Shown here one piece after another: positions 26,946 through 34,290 of a stretch of 64,000 nucleotides of DNA. The stretch's first letter is position 1. Each line of letters begins with the position of its first letter. The notes below the pieces were generated by a model. It searched no databases. It had not been told where the DNA came from and saw nothing but the letters and a program-made list of their open reading frames with translations. The DNA is from Hymenobacter caeli (GTDB lineage: Bacteria; Bacteroidota; Bacteroidia; Cytophagales; Hymenobacteraceae): positions 186,001 to 250,000 of the forward strand of contig NZ_JABSNP010000005.1 in NCBI RefSeq assembly GCF_013294115.1, written 5' to 3'. A program made the position numbers and the translations under genes.

Positions 26946-28022
26946 TTACACCTGATGCCGCGGCCTGGCCCGCTCGTACTGCACCGGCCAGGCCACGTCG
27001 GCCCCCAGGGCGTGGGCGGCGTGCAGCGGAAAGTAGGGGTCACGCAGCTCTTCGCGGGCCAACAGCACGAGGTCAGCGTGGCCCCGGGCGATGATTTCCT
27101 CGGCCTGGGCCGCGGTGGTGATGAGGCCCACGGCCCCGGTGGCCACGCCGGCCTCGCGGCGGATGCGCTCGGCAAACTCGACCTGGTAGCCGGGCGTGGC
27201 CGGGATGGTGGCGTGGGGCACGTTGCCGCCCGTGGACGTGTCGATGAGGTCGGCGCCTTCGGCTTTCAGCACCTTGGCCAGCGCCACCGAGTCCTCAATG
27301 GTCCAGCCGCCTGCGGTCCAGTCGGTGGCCGAGATGCGCACGAGCAGCGGCAAGTGGTTGGGCAGCAGGGCCCCCACGGCCCGCACCACTTCCACGGCCA
27401 GGCGGATGCGGTTCTCGAACGAGCCGCCGTATTCGTCGGTGCGCTGGTTGCTGAGGGGCGAGCAGAACTCGTGCAGCAGGTAGCCGTGGGCGGCGTGAAT
27501 CTCGATGACCTGGAAGCCCGCCGCCAGGGCCCGCACCGTGGCGGCGCGAAAATCGGCCAGTACTTTCTGGATGCCGGCCGCGTCGAGGGCCGCCGGCCGG
27601 GGGTAGTCGTCGGCGAAAGGCGCGTCGCCGGGGCCCACCGGCTGCCAGCCGCCGTCGAGCACGGACACGGCCCCGCTGCCTTTCCAACTGGTGTAGGTGC
27701 TGCCCTTGCGGCCGGCGTGGGCCAGCTGGATGCCGGGCACGCTGCCCTGGGCGCCGATGAAGTCGGTGATGCGCTTGAGGAAGCCGATGTGCTCGTCTTT
27801 CCAGAGGCCGAGGTCGTCGGGGGTGATGCGGCCCTCGGGCGACACGGCGGCCGCCTCGGTGATGACGAGGCCCGCGCCGCCCACGGCCCGGCTGCCCAGG
27901 TGCACCAGGTGCCAGTCGTTGGCGAAGCCGTCGATGCTGCTGTACTCGCACATGGGCGACACGACGAGGCGATTTTTGAGGGTAACGCCGCGCAGAGCGA
28001 AGGAATCAAAGAGGGAGGGCAT
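26946..28022 (-). CDS. NADH:flavin oxidoreductase (Old Yellow Enzyme, YqjM/NamA type)
   Basis: 358 residues, a full-length TIM-barrel FMN enzyme. VVSPMCEYSSIDGFANDWHLVHLGSRAVGG carries the Cys and Tyr residues that mark the YqjM (class III OYE) group. IQLAHAGRKG, EIHAAHGYLLHEFCSPLSNQRTDEYGGS and LVRISATDW are all present, followed by GLITTAAQAEEII and HADLVLLAREELRDPYFP. Such enzymes reduce electron-poor alkenes using NADPH; the physiological substrate is usually unknown. It is transcribed away from the Gfo/Idh/MocA gene at 28171. Confidence 0.9.
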   Translation of the reverse strand: MPSLFDSFALRGVTLKNRLVVSPMCEYSSIDGFANDWHLVHLGSRAVGGAGLVITEAAAVSPEGRITPDDLGLWKDEHIGFLKRITDFIGAQGSVPGIQLAHAGRKGSTYTSWKGSGAVSVLDGGWQPVGPGDAPFADDYPRPAALDAAGIQKVLADFRAATVRALAAGFQVIEIHAAHGYLLHEFCSPLSNQRTDEYGGSFENRIRLAVEVVRAVGALLPNHLPLLVRISATDWTAGGWTIEDSVALAKVLKAEGADLIDTSTGGNVPHATIPATPGYQVEFAERIRREAGVATGAVGLITTAAQAEEIIARGHADLVLLAREELRDPYFPLHAAHALGADVAWPVQYERARPRHQV

Positions 28023-28170
28023 AAGGAGGTATTCGGAGTGAGGAATCTACTACCCGCAACGGCCCAACCGGGCCCCGGGTTTTTTTGGCCCTCAAGCGCG
28101 GCCGTAGTAACGCAAAGGCCTGCCCGACTCGTACAGCCTAGCCGCAGCTTTCCGCCAATTTTTTCCCGCT

Positions 28171-29523
28171 ATGTTTCAAGTCACTCCTACCCCCGGTCTC
28201 AGCGCCGGGCTCGACCAGGCCGCCCTGGGGGCCGCCGATGCCTCGCGCCGCCAGTTCCTGCACAGCGCCGGGCGCGGCCTGCTGGCCACCGCCGTGGCCG
28301 GGGCCCTGCCCCTGGCCGCCCACGCCGCCGATGCCGCGGCTGATGCCACCTTCACGCCGCCCACGGGGCCCCTCGACATCAAGCTGCCGCCGCTCGAAGC
28401 GTCGACGGACCCCAAGGCCAGTCCCTTCCCCAACCCCGACGCGCCCGACCAGCGCGTGGGCTTCGCCCTTGTGGGCCTGGGCCACCTCACGCTGGGCGAA
28501 ATCCTGCCCGCCTTTGGGCAGTGCAAGCACGCCAAGCCGGTGGCCCTGGTGAGCGGCGACGCCGACAAAATGGCCAAAGCGGCCCAGCAGTACGGCATCA
28601 AGGCCAGCAGCTGCTACTCGTACCAGACCTACGACCAACTCAAGAATAACCCCGAGGTGCAGGTGATTTACATCGTGCTGCCCAACTCAATGCACCACGA
28701 GTTCACCATCCGGGGGGCCCAGGCGGGCAAGCACATCCTGTGCGAAAAACCGATGGCCGACTCCGCCAAACAGTGCGAGGAGATGATTGCCGCCTGCAAC
28801 AAGGCCGGCAAAAAGCTGATGATTGCCTACCGCATCCAGTACGAGCCCCTGAACCGCGCCGCCATGAAACTGGTGCGCGACAAAGCCTACGGCACCCCCA
28901 AGCTCATCCAGATGATGAACTGCCAGAACGAGGCCCACGACCAGCAGTGGCGCCACAAAAAAGCCCTGGCCGGCGGCGGCTCGCTGCCCGACGTGGGCCT
29001 GTACTGCCTCAACACCACCCGCTTTCTGCTGGGCGAGGAGCCCACCGAGGTTTCGGCCCAGCTTTACAGCACGCCGGGCGACGACCGGTTCCGGGAAATC
29101 GAGGAGAACGTGAGCTTTACGCTGCGCTTCCCGAGCGGCGTCATCTCGCAGTGCATGTGCGGCTACGGCTCGTTCAATGGCAAGAGCTACGCCGTGCACG
29201 CCGAAACCGGCACCATCAAAATGGACCCGGCCTTCACCTACCAAGGCCTCAAGCAGGAGCTGGTGCACGCCCCGGGCGGCAAGCAGGTCGTCGAGCAGCC
29301 CAGCAACCCCCACAAGCAGCAGTTTGCCCTCGAAATGGACCACATGGCCGAGTGCGTGCGGGGCAACAAGACGCCCTACACGCCCGGCGAGGAAGGCCTC
29401 CAGGACCAGCGCATCATGGAAGCCATCTACCAGTCGGCCAAGGAAAACCGGCCCGTGAAGCTGCCCGCCGTAAGCAAGTTGGACGCCTTCCGCGGCACCC
29501 CGCCCACCGAGGAAATGGCGTAG
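28171..29523 (+). CDS. Gfo/Idh/MocA-family oxidoreductase with Tat signal
   Basis: 450 residues. Near residue 25 a twin-arginine signal (SRRQFLHSAGRGLLATAVAGALPLAAHAAD) points to Tat export of a folded NAD(P)-containing enzyme. The Rossmann domain starts at VGFALVGLGHLTLGEILPAF; EKPMADSAKQCEEM carries the conserved EKP lysine, and GGGSLPDVGLYCLNTTRFLLG lies in the substrate domain. This resembles periplasmic glucose-fructose oxidoreductase-like proteins, but the substrate cannot be deduced. Confidence 0.87.
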   Translation: MFQVTPTPGLSAGLDQAALGAADASRRQFLHSAGRGLLATAVAGALPLAAHAADAAADATFTPPTGPLDIKLPPLEASTDPKASPFPNPDAPDQRVGFALVGLGHLTLGEILPAFGQCKHAKPVALVSGDADKMAKAAQQYGIKASSCYSYQTYDQLKNNPEVQVIYIVLPNSMHHEFTIRGAQAGKHILCEKPMADSAKQCEEMIAACNKAGKKLMIAYRIQYEPLNRAAMKLVRDKAYGTPKLIQMMNCQNEAHDQQWRHKKALAGGGSLPDVGLYCLNTTRFLLGEEPTEVSAQLYSTPGDDRFREIEENVSFTLRFPSGVISQCMCGYGSFNGKSYAVHAETGTIKMDPAFTYQGLKQELVHAPGGKQVVEQPSNPHKQQFALEMDHMAECVRGNKTPYTPGEEGLQDQRIMEAIYQSAKENRPVKLPAVSKLDAFRGTPPTEEMA

Positions 29524-29570
29524 GGCCGGGGCCCCACGGCCCTGGGTAAGACCTCGGTAAGACGAATAAC

Positions 29571-29596
29571 TTATAGTAAATTAAATATTACTATAA
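29571..29596. promoter_or_regulatory. AT-only inverted repeat upstream of the pirin gene
   Basis: TTATAGTAA (29571-29579) and TTACTATAA (29588-29596) form a perfect 9-bp inverted repeat with an 8-bp spacer. The surrounding DNA is unusually AT-rich for this genome. It lies about 80 bp before the pirin ATG and could be an operator or part of the promoter; no regulator is known. Confidence 0.35.
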
Positions 29597-29674
29597 ATTG
29601 TTATAACTTGCTGAGATTCTTCTTTTTGCCCGGGGGCCACCACCCACCGTCCGGGCTCTACCACCGCCCTGGCC

Positions 29675-30526
29675 ATGCGCACCGTTAAGCAACAGCACCA
29701 AGCGGCCAGCGTGCCCATCGCCGACCTGGTTACCTACCGGGCCCTGCCCACCGAATCGGTTCGGTACATCGACCCGTTTTTGTTCCTCAACCACCACGGG
29801 CCCCAGGTGTACCCGCCTGGCAACCGCGGTCTGCCCTTCGGCCCCCACCCCCACCGGGGCTTCGAAACGGTGACGTTTGTGCTCAAGGGCGACATTTTGC
29901 ACAAAGACAGCGGCGGCCACCAGGACGTGGTGGGGGCCGGCGGCGTGCAGTGGATGACGGCCGGCCGGGGCCTGATTCACACCAAGGTATCGTCGGACGA
30001 GTTCAAGGCCACCGGCGGCGACCTGGAGATTTTGCAGCTGTGGCTGAACCTGCCGGCCCGCTACAAGATGACCGAGCCGCGCTACCTGGGGCGGCAGGCC
30101 CACGAAATCCCGCTGGCCACGCCGACGGCGGGCGTCACCATCCACGCCGTGTCGGGCAGCTGGGCCGGTACCGCGGGGGCGGTGCAGCCGCTGGTGGACG
30201 TGCACCTGGCCTGGCTGGAATTTGCGGCCGGGGCCCGGGTCACGCTGTCCATCGCGGCCGCCCGCACCATTTTCTTCTACACCGTGGCCGGCCGGCTGCG
30301 GGTCAACGGCACCGAAACCGGAGCCCGGCAGCTGGTCGAATTCAACCACGACGGCGACAAATTAACCATCGAGGCCCTGGCCAATAGCGTGTTGCTATTA
30401 GGCCACGCTCTACCGCTCAAAGAGCCGATGGTGACGCGCGGCCCCTTCGTAATGAACACCGAAGCCGAGATTCGCGAGGCCTACGCCGATTACCAGGTAG
30501 GCAAGTTTGGCTCCTGGAACGGGTGA
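29675..30526 (+). CDS. Pirin-family protein
   Basis: 283 residues with the two cupin domains of pirins. The N-terminal cupin has the metal ligands in FGPHPHRGFETVTFVLKGDILHKDS and the conserved GAGGVQWMTAGRGLIHTK; DLEILQLWLNLPARYKM marks the linker. The C-terminal cupin holds AARTIFFYTVAGRLRVNG. Some bacterial pirins are quercetinases, others bind partner enzymes; the role here is unknown. A single-gene unit, followed by a palindromic repeat at 30581. Confidence 0.88.
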   Translation: MRTVKQQHQAASVPIADLVTYRALPTESVRYIDPFLFLNHHGPQVYPPGNRGLPFGPHPHRGFETVTFVLKGDILHKDSGGHQDVVGAGGVQWMTAGRGLIHTKVSSDEFKATGGDLEILQLWLNLPARYKMTEPRYLGRQAHEIPLATPTAGVTIHAVSGSWAGTAGAVQPLVDVHLAWLEFAAGARVTLSIAAARTIFFYTVAGRLRVNGTETGARQLVEFNHDGDKLTIEALANSVLLLGHALPLKEPMVTRGPFVMNTEAEIREAYADYQVGKFGSWNG

Positions 30527-30580
30527 GTTTTGGCGCAGGTAATCAATTAGTGTGGTCAATAAGTAGCTGTAACACATAAG

Positions 30581-30613
30581 GCCGTCATGCTGAGCTTATC
30601 GAAGCATGACGGC
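30581..30613. repeat. Short member of the GTCATGC...GCATGAC palindrome family
   Basis: An 11-bp perfect inverted repeat (30581-30591 and 30603-30613) beginning GCCGTCATGCT, with an inner TGAGCTTATCGA. It shares its core with the larger elements at 34077, 35544 and 38608. It lies between the convergent pirin and M13 genes. Confidence 0.65.
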
Positions 30614-30643
30614 ACTACCATTATAACTAGCAACCACGACCCA

Positions 30644-32749
30644 CTACCAAATCACGGCCCGGTCGGCTGTGGCCCGCGTCATTTTGCTGCCCTCCTGGCA
30701 GCCAAACGCGGCCTGGAACTGCGGCATGTTCATGATGGGGCCGATGGTGCGGTACTGGTCGGGCGAGTGCGGGTCGGTGAGGATTTGCTGGCGCAGGGCT
30801 TCGGGCCGGATGTTGGAGCGCCGCAGCTGGGCCCAGCTCAGAAAAAAGCGCTGCTCGGGCGTGAAGCCGTCGAAGTTGGGCCGGGGCCCCGCGCCGTAGC
30901 GCTGCTGCAATTGCTTCTCCAGGGCCCCGTACACCACGGTGAGGCCGGCGAAGTCGGCCAGGTTCTCGCCCATCGTCAGCTTGCCGTTCACGTGCACCGA
31001 GTCGAGGGGCGAAAACGCGTCGTACTGGCGCCCCACCAGGGCGGCGCGCTTCGTGAACTCGGCCGCGTCGGCGGGCGTCCACCAGTCGCGCAAGTTGCCC
31101 TGGGCGTCGTACTGGCGGCCCTGGTCGTCGAAGCCGTGGGTCATTTCGTGGCCCATCACCCCGCCGATGGCCCCGTAGTTCACCGCGTCGTCGGCCTGGG
31201 GGTCGAAGAACGGCGGCTGCAAGTAGCCGGCCGGGAACACGATTTCGTTCAGCGGCGGGTTGTAGTAGGCGTTGATGGTGGAGGGCGTCATGCCCCACTC
31301 GTTGCGGTCGATGGGGCCCCCGAACTTGGCCAGCTCCTGGCGGCTGTCCCAGGCGCGGGCGGCCAGCAGGTTCTGCACGTAGGAAGCGCGGCTGATGGTG
31401 AGTTGGGAATAGTCCTTCCACACGTCGGGGTAGCCGATTTTCACGTGCAGGGCCCCCAGCTTTTTCAGGGCTTCGGCCTTGGTGGGCGCGCTCATCCAGG
31501 TGTTGGTCTGGATGTGCTCGGCTAGGCTGGCCTTCACGTTGTTCACCATTTCCAGGGCCTTCTGCTTGGCCGCCGGGCTAAAGGCCTGGTCCACGTACAG
31601 CTGCCCGAAGGCCTCGCCCAGGTTCTGGTCGGTGGCGGTTTGCACGCGCTTCCAGCGGGCGGGCTGCTGCTTGGCCCCGGTCAGGGCCTGGCTGTAGGCG
31701 AAGGCCGCGTCGGCGTAGGCCGCCGGCAGCGCCGGGGCCACCGAGCGCACCAAGTGCCAGCGCAGGTAAGTCTTGAGGTCGGCCAGCGGCTCGGTTTTCA
31801 GCACGGTGTTCAGCGCGTCGAAAAACGCCGGCTGGCCCACAATCACCTCTTGCGCTTTGCCCAGCTGCTGGGCCGCCAGCAGGCGCGCGGGGTCGAGGGC
31901 CGGGTAGCGCTTTTGGGCGGCGGCCAGGGCCATTTGGTTGTAGTTGGCCTGCGGGTCGCGCAGCTCCACACGGGTGCGCGAGTCCTTGGCCAGGCGCGTT
32001 TCGATGCGCTCCACGGCCGCGGCGTTGCGGGCCGCTTCGGCGGGCGTATCACCCAGCAGGCCAAATACCTGCGCCATGTACGCACGGTACGCCGCCTTCA
32101 CCTTGGCCGTGCGCGCGTCGTCTTTAAAGTAGTAATCCCGGTCGGGCAGCGTGAGGCCGCCCTGGTCCATTTGCACCACGTAGCGGGTCGTATTCTTCTC
32201 GTCGACCTGCACCCCGCCGCGGAAGAATACGCCCGTCTGCAGCTCGTGCTCGTGGGCGATGAGGGCGGGCAATTGCATCCGGTCGCGCAGCCCAGCAATG
32301 CGGGCCAGCTCGGGCCGCAGGGGCCCCAGGCCGGCCCGCTCGATGGCCGCCGTGTCCATGGCCGCGGCGTAGAAGTCGCCCACTTTCTGGGCGTTCGAGC
32401 CGGGGGCGGCGCTACGGTTGGCCGCGGCGTCCTCCAATATCTGGCGCAGCAGTTTTTGGGTGCGTTCGCCGAGCAGGTTGCGGGGGCCCCAGCGCGAGGC
32501 GTAGTCGGGCAGCGGGTTGTTCTTGAGCCAATTGCCGCCCGAAAACTGGTAGAAGTTATCGCACGCGTCCACCGTGCGGTCAAGGTCGGCCACGTCGAGG
32601 CCCACGCCTTTCGGGGCGGGCGCGGCAGGTGGAGCGGCGGGGCTAGCGGCCGGCGGGGCCACCGCCGTGGTGGCCGGGGCGCTGCCGGCGCAGCCAGCCA
32701 GGGCCAGCGCCGTGGCTACCAAGCCAGCGCAAAGAGGTGCTTTTATCAT
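30644..32749 (-). CDS. M13-family (neprilysin-like) zinc metallopeptidase, lipoprotein
   Basis: 701 residues. The N-terminus (MIKAPLCAGLVATALALAGC) is a lipoprotein signal with lipobox LAGC, followed by an Ala/Pro-rich linker. The M13 N-domain spans about 50-440. The catalytic domain holds NAYYNPPLNEIVFPAGYLQPPFF, the zinc motif HEMTH near residue 533 and the third ligand in GENLADFAGL near 593. It ends in the family's conserved TRATADRAVIW. It should cleave oligopeptides outside the inner membrane. It is divergent from the aromatic leader region; the two share the 137-bp gap 32750-32886. Confidence 0.9.
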   Translation of the reverse strand: MIKAPLCAGLVATALALAGCAGSAPATTAVAPPAASPAAPPAAPAPKGVGLDVADLDRTVDACDNFYQFSGGNWLKNNPLPDYASRWGPRNLLGERTQKLLRQILEDAAANRSAAPGSNAQKVGDFYAAAMDTAAIERAGLGPLRPELARIAGLRDRMQLPALIAHEHELQTGVFFRGGVQVDEKNTTRYVVQMDQGGLTLPDRDYYFKDDARTAKVKAAYRAYMAQVFGLLGDTPAEAARNAAAVERIETRLAKDSRTRVELRDPQANYNQMALAAAQKRYPALDPARLLAAQQLGKAQEVIVGQPAFFDALNTVLKTEPLADLKTYLRWHLVRSVAPALPAAYADAAFAYSQALTGAKQQPARWKRVQTATDQNLGEAFGQLYVDQAFSPAAKQKALEMVNNVKASLAEHIQTNTWMSAPTKAEALKKLGALHVKIGYPDVWKDYSQLTISRASYVQNLLAARAWDSRQELAKFGGPIDRNEWGMTPSTINAYYNPPLNEIVFPAGYLQPPFFDPQADDAVNYGAIGGVMGHEMTHGFDDQGRQYDAQGNLRDWWTPADAAEFTKRAALVGRQYDAFSPLDSVHVNGKLTMGENLADFAGLTVVYGALEKQLQQRYGAGPRPNFDGFTPEQRFFLSWAQLRRSNIRPEALRQQILTDPHSPDQYRTIGPIMNMPQFQAAFGCQEGSKMTRATADRAVIW

Positions 32750-32886
32750 GCTGCGAAAGTAGAATCTTTGACGGAAAAAACTGTACTAACGCCAGTTAGT
32801 TATGGACCCTGGGGGCAATCTTTTTCTTCACTTGCTAGGATATTCCAGTATCCGCCCGCAACTTGCCGCCGCAAACACTCCCCCGC

Positions 32887-32940
32887 ATGCCCCGCACCAG
32901 CTACTTTTTTGGCTTTTATTACTTCTACGCCGCCGCGTAG
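32887..32940 (+). CDS. Leader peptide 1 of the aromatic amino acid operon (Phe/Tyr attenuation)
   Basis: A 17-residue open frame, MPRTSYFFGFYYFYAAA, ending in TAG at 32938. Eight of 17 residues are aromatic: Tyr at 6, 11, 12, 14 and Phe at 7, 8, 10, 13. It is followed at once by an antiterminator/terminator pair and lies about 250 bp before the prephenate dehydratase gene. The well-known precedent is the pheL leader of enteric bacteria, which is also short and Phe-rich. Stalling at these codons when charged tRNA-Phe or tRNA-Tyr is scarce would leave the segment just after the stop free to pair. Expression is inferred; no classical Shine-Dalgarno is seen, as is common in Bacteroidota. Confidence 0.8.
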   Translation: MPRTSYFFGFYYFYAAA

Positions 32941-32979
32941 AACGAGCCACCGTGTAGCCCACCGCTAGCGCCGCTCGTT
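32941..32979 (+). promoter_or_regulatory. Antiterminator hairpin of attenuator 1
   Basis: AACGAGC (32941-32947), which starts directly after the leader 1 stop codon, is perfectly complementary to GCTCGTT (32973-32979). A small 4-bp stem (32955-32958 with 32964-32967) can form inside the loop. The right arm overlaps the upper stem of the terminator at 32967-32998, so the two structures exclude each other. A ribosome resting at the leader stop would cover the left arm; one stalled on the Phe/Tyr codons would not. Confidence 0.65.
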
Positions 32980-32998
32980 CTTCGGGAGGCGCTTTTTT
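32967..32998 (+). terminator. Intrinsic terminator of attenuator 1
   Basis: AGCGCC (32967-32972) pairs with GGCGCT (32988-32993), extended by CTCG/CGGG (32974-32977 with 32983-32986) around a TTCTT loop, and is followed by six T. The lower stem is GC-rich, as for a rho-independent terminator. It lies between leader peptide 1 and leader peptide 2, so it would stop transcription before the operon. Confidence 0.75.
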
Positions 32999-33021
32999 AA
33001 TGCCTGCTTTTCTTTACGCCG

Positions 33022-33108
33022 ATGCTTACTGCCCCCGCTTTTTATTATTTCGGCTACCGCAGCTTCTTCTTTTTTAAGAAGAACCGGGCCTGCCGTTGCG
33101 GGTGCTAA
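33022..33108 (+). CDS. Leader peptide 2 of the aromatic amino acid operon (Phe/Tyr attenuation)
   Basis: A 28-residue open frame starting MLTAPAFYYFGYRSFFFFKK and ending in a short Cys/Arg tail. Phe is at 7, 10 and 15-18, Tyr at 8, 9 and 12. The four consecutive Phe codons (33064-33075) make a strong stalling point. It sits between terminator 1 and terminator 2. An overlapping frame from 33000 to 33077 is Leu-rich and less aromatic, so I prefer this one. As with leader 1, function is inferred from codon content and position. Confidence 0.75.
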   Translation: MLTAPAFYYFGYRSFFFFKKNRACRCGC

Positions 33109-33142
33109 TTAATCAGCACACTTCCTCAACCCAGCAAGGCCC
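33086..33142 (+). promoter_or_regulatory. Antiterminator pairing of attenuator 2
   Basis: Three helices line up: GGGCC (33086-33090) with GGCCC (33138-33142), TTGC (33096-33099) with GCAA (33134-33137), and GGGT (33100-33103) with ACCC (33129-33132). The pairing takes up the 5' strand of the terminator stem at 33138. The left strand lies in the last codons of leader 2, so a ribosome at the stop codon would mask it, while a ribosome stalled on the Phe run would leave most of it free. Confidence 0.6.
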
Positions 33143-33165
33143 CCGGACTTCCGGCGGCCTTTTTT
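33138..33165 (+). terminator. Intrinsic terminator of attenuator 2
   Basis: GGCC (33138-33141) pairs with GGCC (33156-33159) and CCGG (33143-33146) with CCGG (33151-33154) around a 4-base loop, with one C/C mismatch, followed by six T (33160-33165). It ends 26 bp before the prephenate dehydratase ATG, so read-through of this hairpin is needed for expression. Confidence 0.75.
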
Positions 33166-33191
33166 ATTGTCGTTTTTTACTCCCCACTGCC

Positions 33192-34061
33192 ATGCGCGTT
33201 GCCATCCAGGGTTTCCAGGGAAGTTTCCACCAAGTAGCCGCCGGCCAGTACTTCGGGACGGCCGCGGCGTTGAGTTTCTGCGCCACCTTCGGCGAAGTGG
33301 TGGCCCAGGCAGCCGACGGCCGCGCCGATGCCGCCCTCATGGCCATGGAAAACTCACTGGCCGGCAGCATTCTACCTAATTATTTACTGTTGGAGCGGGC
33401 CGACCTCACCATCACCGGCGAGGTGTACCTGCCCATTCACCAGCACTTGCTGGCGCTGCCCGGCACTACGCTGGCCGACGTACTAGCGGTGCACTCGCAC
33501 CCCATGGCCCTGCGCCAGTGCGGCGATTTCCTGGCCCAGTACCCCCACTGGCAGCTCGTTGAAACCGAAGACACCGGCCTCAGCGCCCAGCTGCTGGCCG
33601 AGCGCCAAACCCCAGGCGTGGCCGTGGTGGCGGGGGCCCAGGCGGCCGCGGCGTTCGGCTTGCAATTGCTGGCCCCCGCCATTCACGACGACCCGCACAA
33701 TTACACCCGGTTCCTGGTGCTGGAGCGGGCCCCGGAAGCCCAGCCCGTAGCCGCGCCCGACAAGGCTTCGCTGTATTTCTACACCTCGCACGCGCCGGGC
33801 TGCCTGGCCCAGGTGCTCACGCTGGTGGCCGCCCACGGCCTCAACCTGAGCAAGTTGCAGTCGTGCCCCCGCCCCCGCCAGCCCTGGCACTACGGCTTCC
33901 ACGCCGACGTAGAATTCGACAGCCCCGCCCAATTATCCACACTGCTGCAAGAGCTGCCCCGCGTGACGGAGGAGCTGCGCGTGCTGGGCGTGTACCAGCG
34001 CGGCAGCATGGAATTTGGGGAATTAGTGACGGACAGCAAGGCGCTGGCGGGTAATAGATAA
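33192..34061 (+). CDS. pheA: Prephenate dehydratase
   Basis: 289 residues; converts prephenate to phenylpyruvate, the committed step to phenylalanine. The catalytic domain (1-180) has VAIQGFQGSFHQVAA, MAMENSLAGSILPNYLLL and the TRF motif in DDPHNYTRFLVLE. The C-terminal ACT domain (about 195-275) includes SLYFYTSHAPGCLAQVLTLVAAHGLNLSKLQSCPRPRQPWHYGFHADVEF, the site where phenylalanine normally binds as feedback inhibitor. It has no chorismate mutase domain; that activity is fused to DAHP synthase at the end of the operon. The ATG at 33192 is chosen because the family motif VAIQG starts there and because it clears terminator 2. Confidence 0.92.
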   Translation: MRVAIQGFQGSFHQVAAGQYFGTAAALSFCATFGEVVAQAADGRADAALMAMENSLAGSILPNYLLLERADLTITGEVYLPIHQHLLALPGTTLADVLAVHSHPMALRQCGDFLAQYPHWQLVETEDTGLSAQLLAERQTPGVAVVAGAQAAAAFGLQLLAPAIHDDPHNYTRFLVLERAPEAQPVAAPDKASLYFYTSHAPGCLAQVLTLVAAHGLNLSKLQSCPRPRQPWHYGFHADVEFDSPAQLSTLLQELPRVTEELRVLGVYQRGSMEFGELVTDSKALAGNR

Positions 34062-34076
34062 GACTATCATAAAGCC

Positions 34077-34167
34077 GTCATGCTGAGCGCAGTCGAAGCA
34101 TCTCTCCCGCTGAATAAATGATTAATTACTGCTGCGGGAGAAATACTTCGACTGCGCTCAGCATGAC
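34077..34167. repeat. Palindromic repeat, GTCATGCTGAGC family
   Basis: Two 34-bp arms (34077-34110 and 34134-34167) are inverted copies with two mismatches, separated by 23 AT-rich bases. A further half-copy reads TGCTTCGCTGCGCTCTGCATGAC at 34201-34223. The element fills the gap between pheA and the aminotransferase gene and would form a long RNA hairpin within the operon transcript. Confidence 0.8.
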
Positions 34168-34290
34168 AACCTAATTAATTAATTAGTTAAGCAGAAAAAG
34201 TGCTTCGCTGCGCTCTGCATGACGTTCTAATTAATTACAAAGCCCAATTGATAACTGCCAACTGATAATTATTGACTGTCAACTGAATTT

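Noticed and set aside
28023-28105. AAGGAGGT on the + strand at 28024, a perfect Shine-Dalgarno followed by a GTG frame
   Set aside because: The frame that follows has no family resemblance and overlaps the Gfo/Idh/MocA start in the wrong frame; the motif is probably chance in the divergent gap.
26955-28343. A 462-codon + strand open frame opposite the Old Yellow Enzyme gene
   Set aside because: Antisense shadow of a gene with full catalytic motifs; rich in Gly, Arg, His with no domain.
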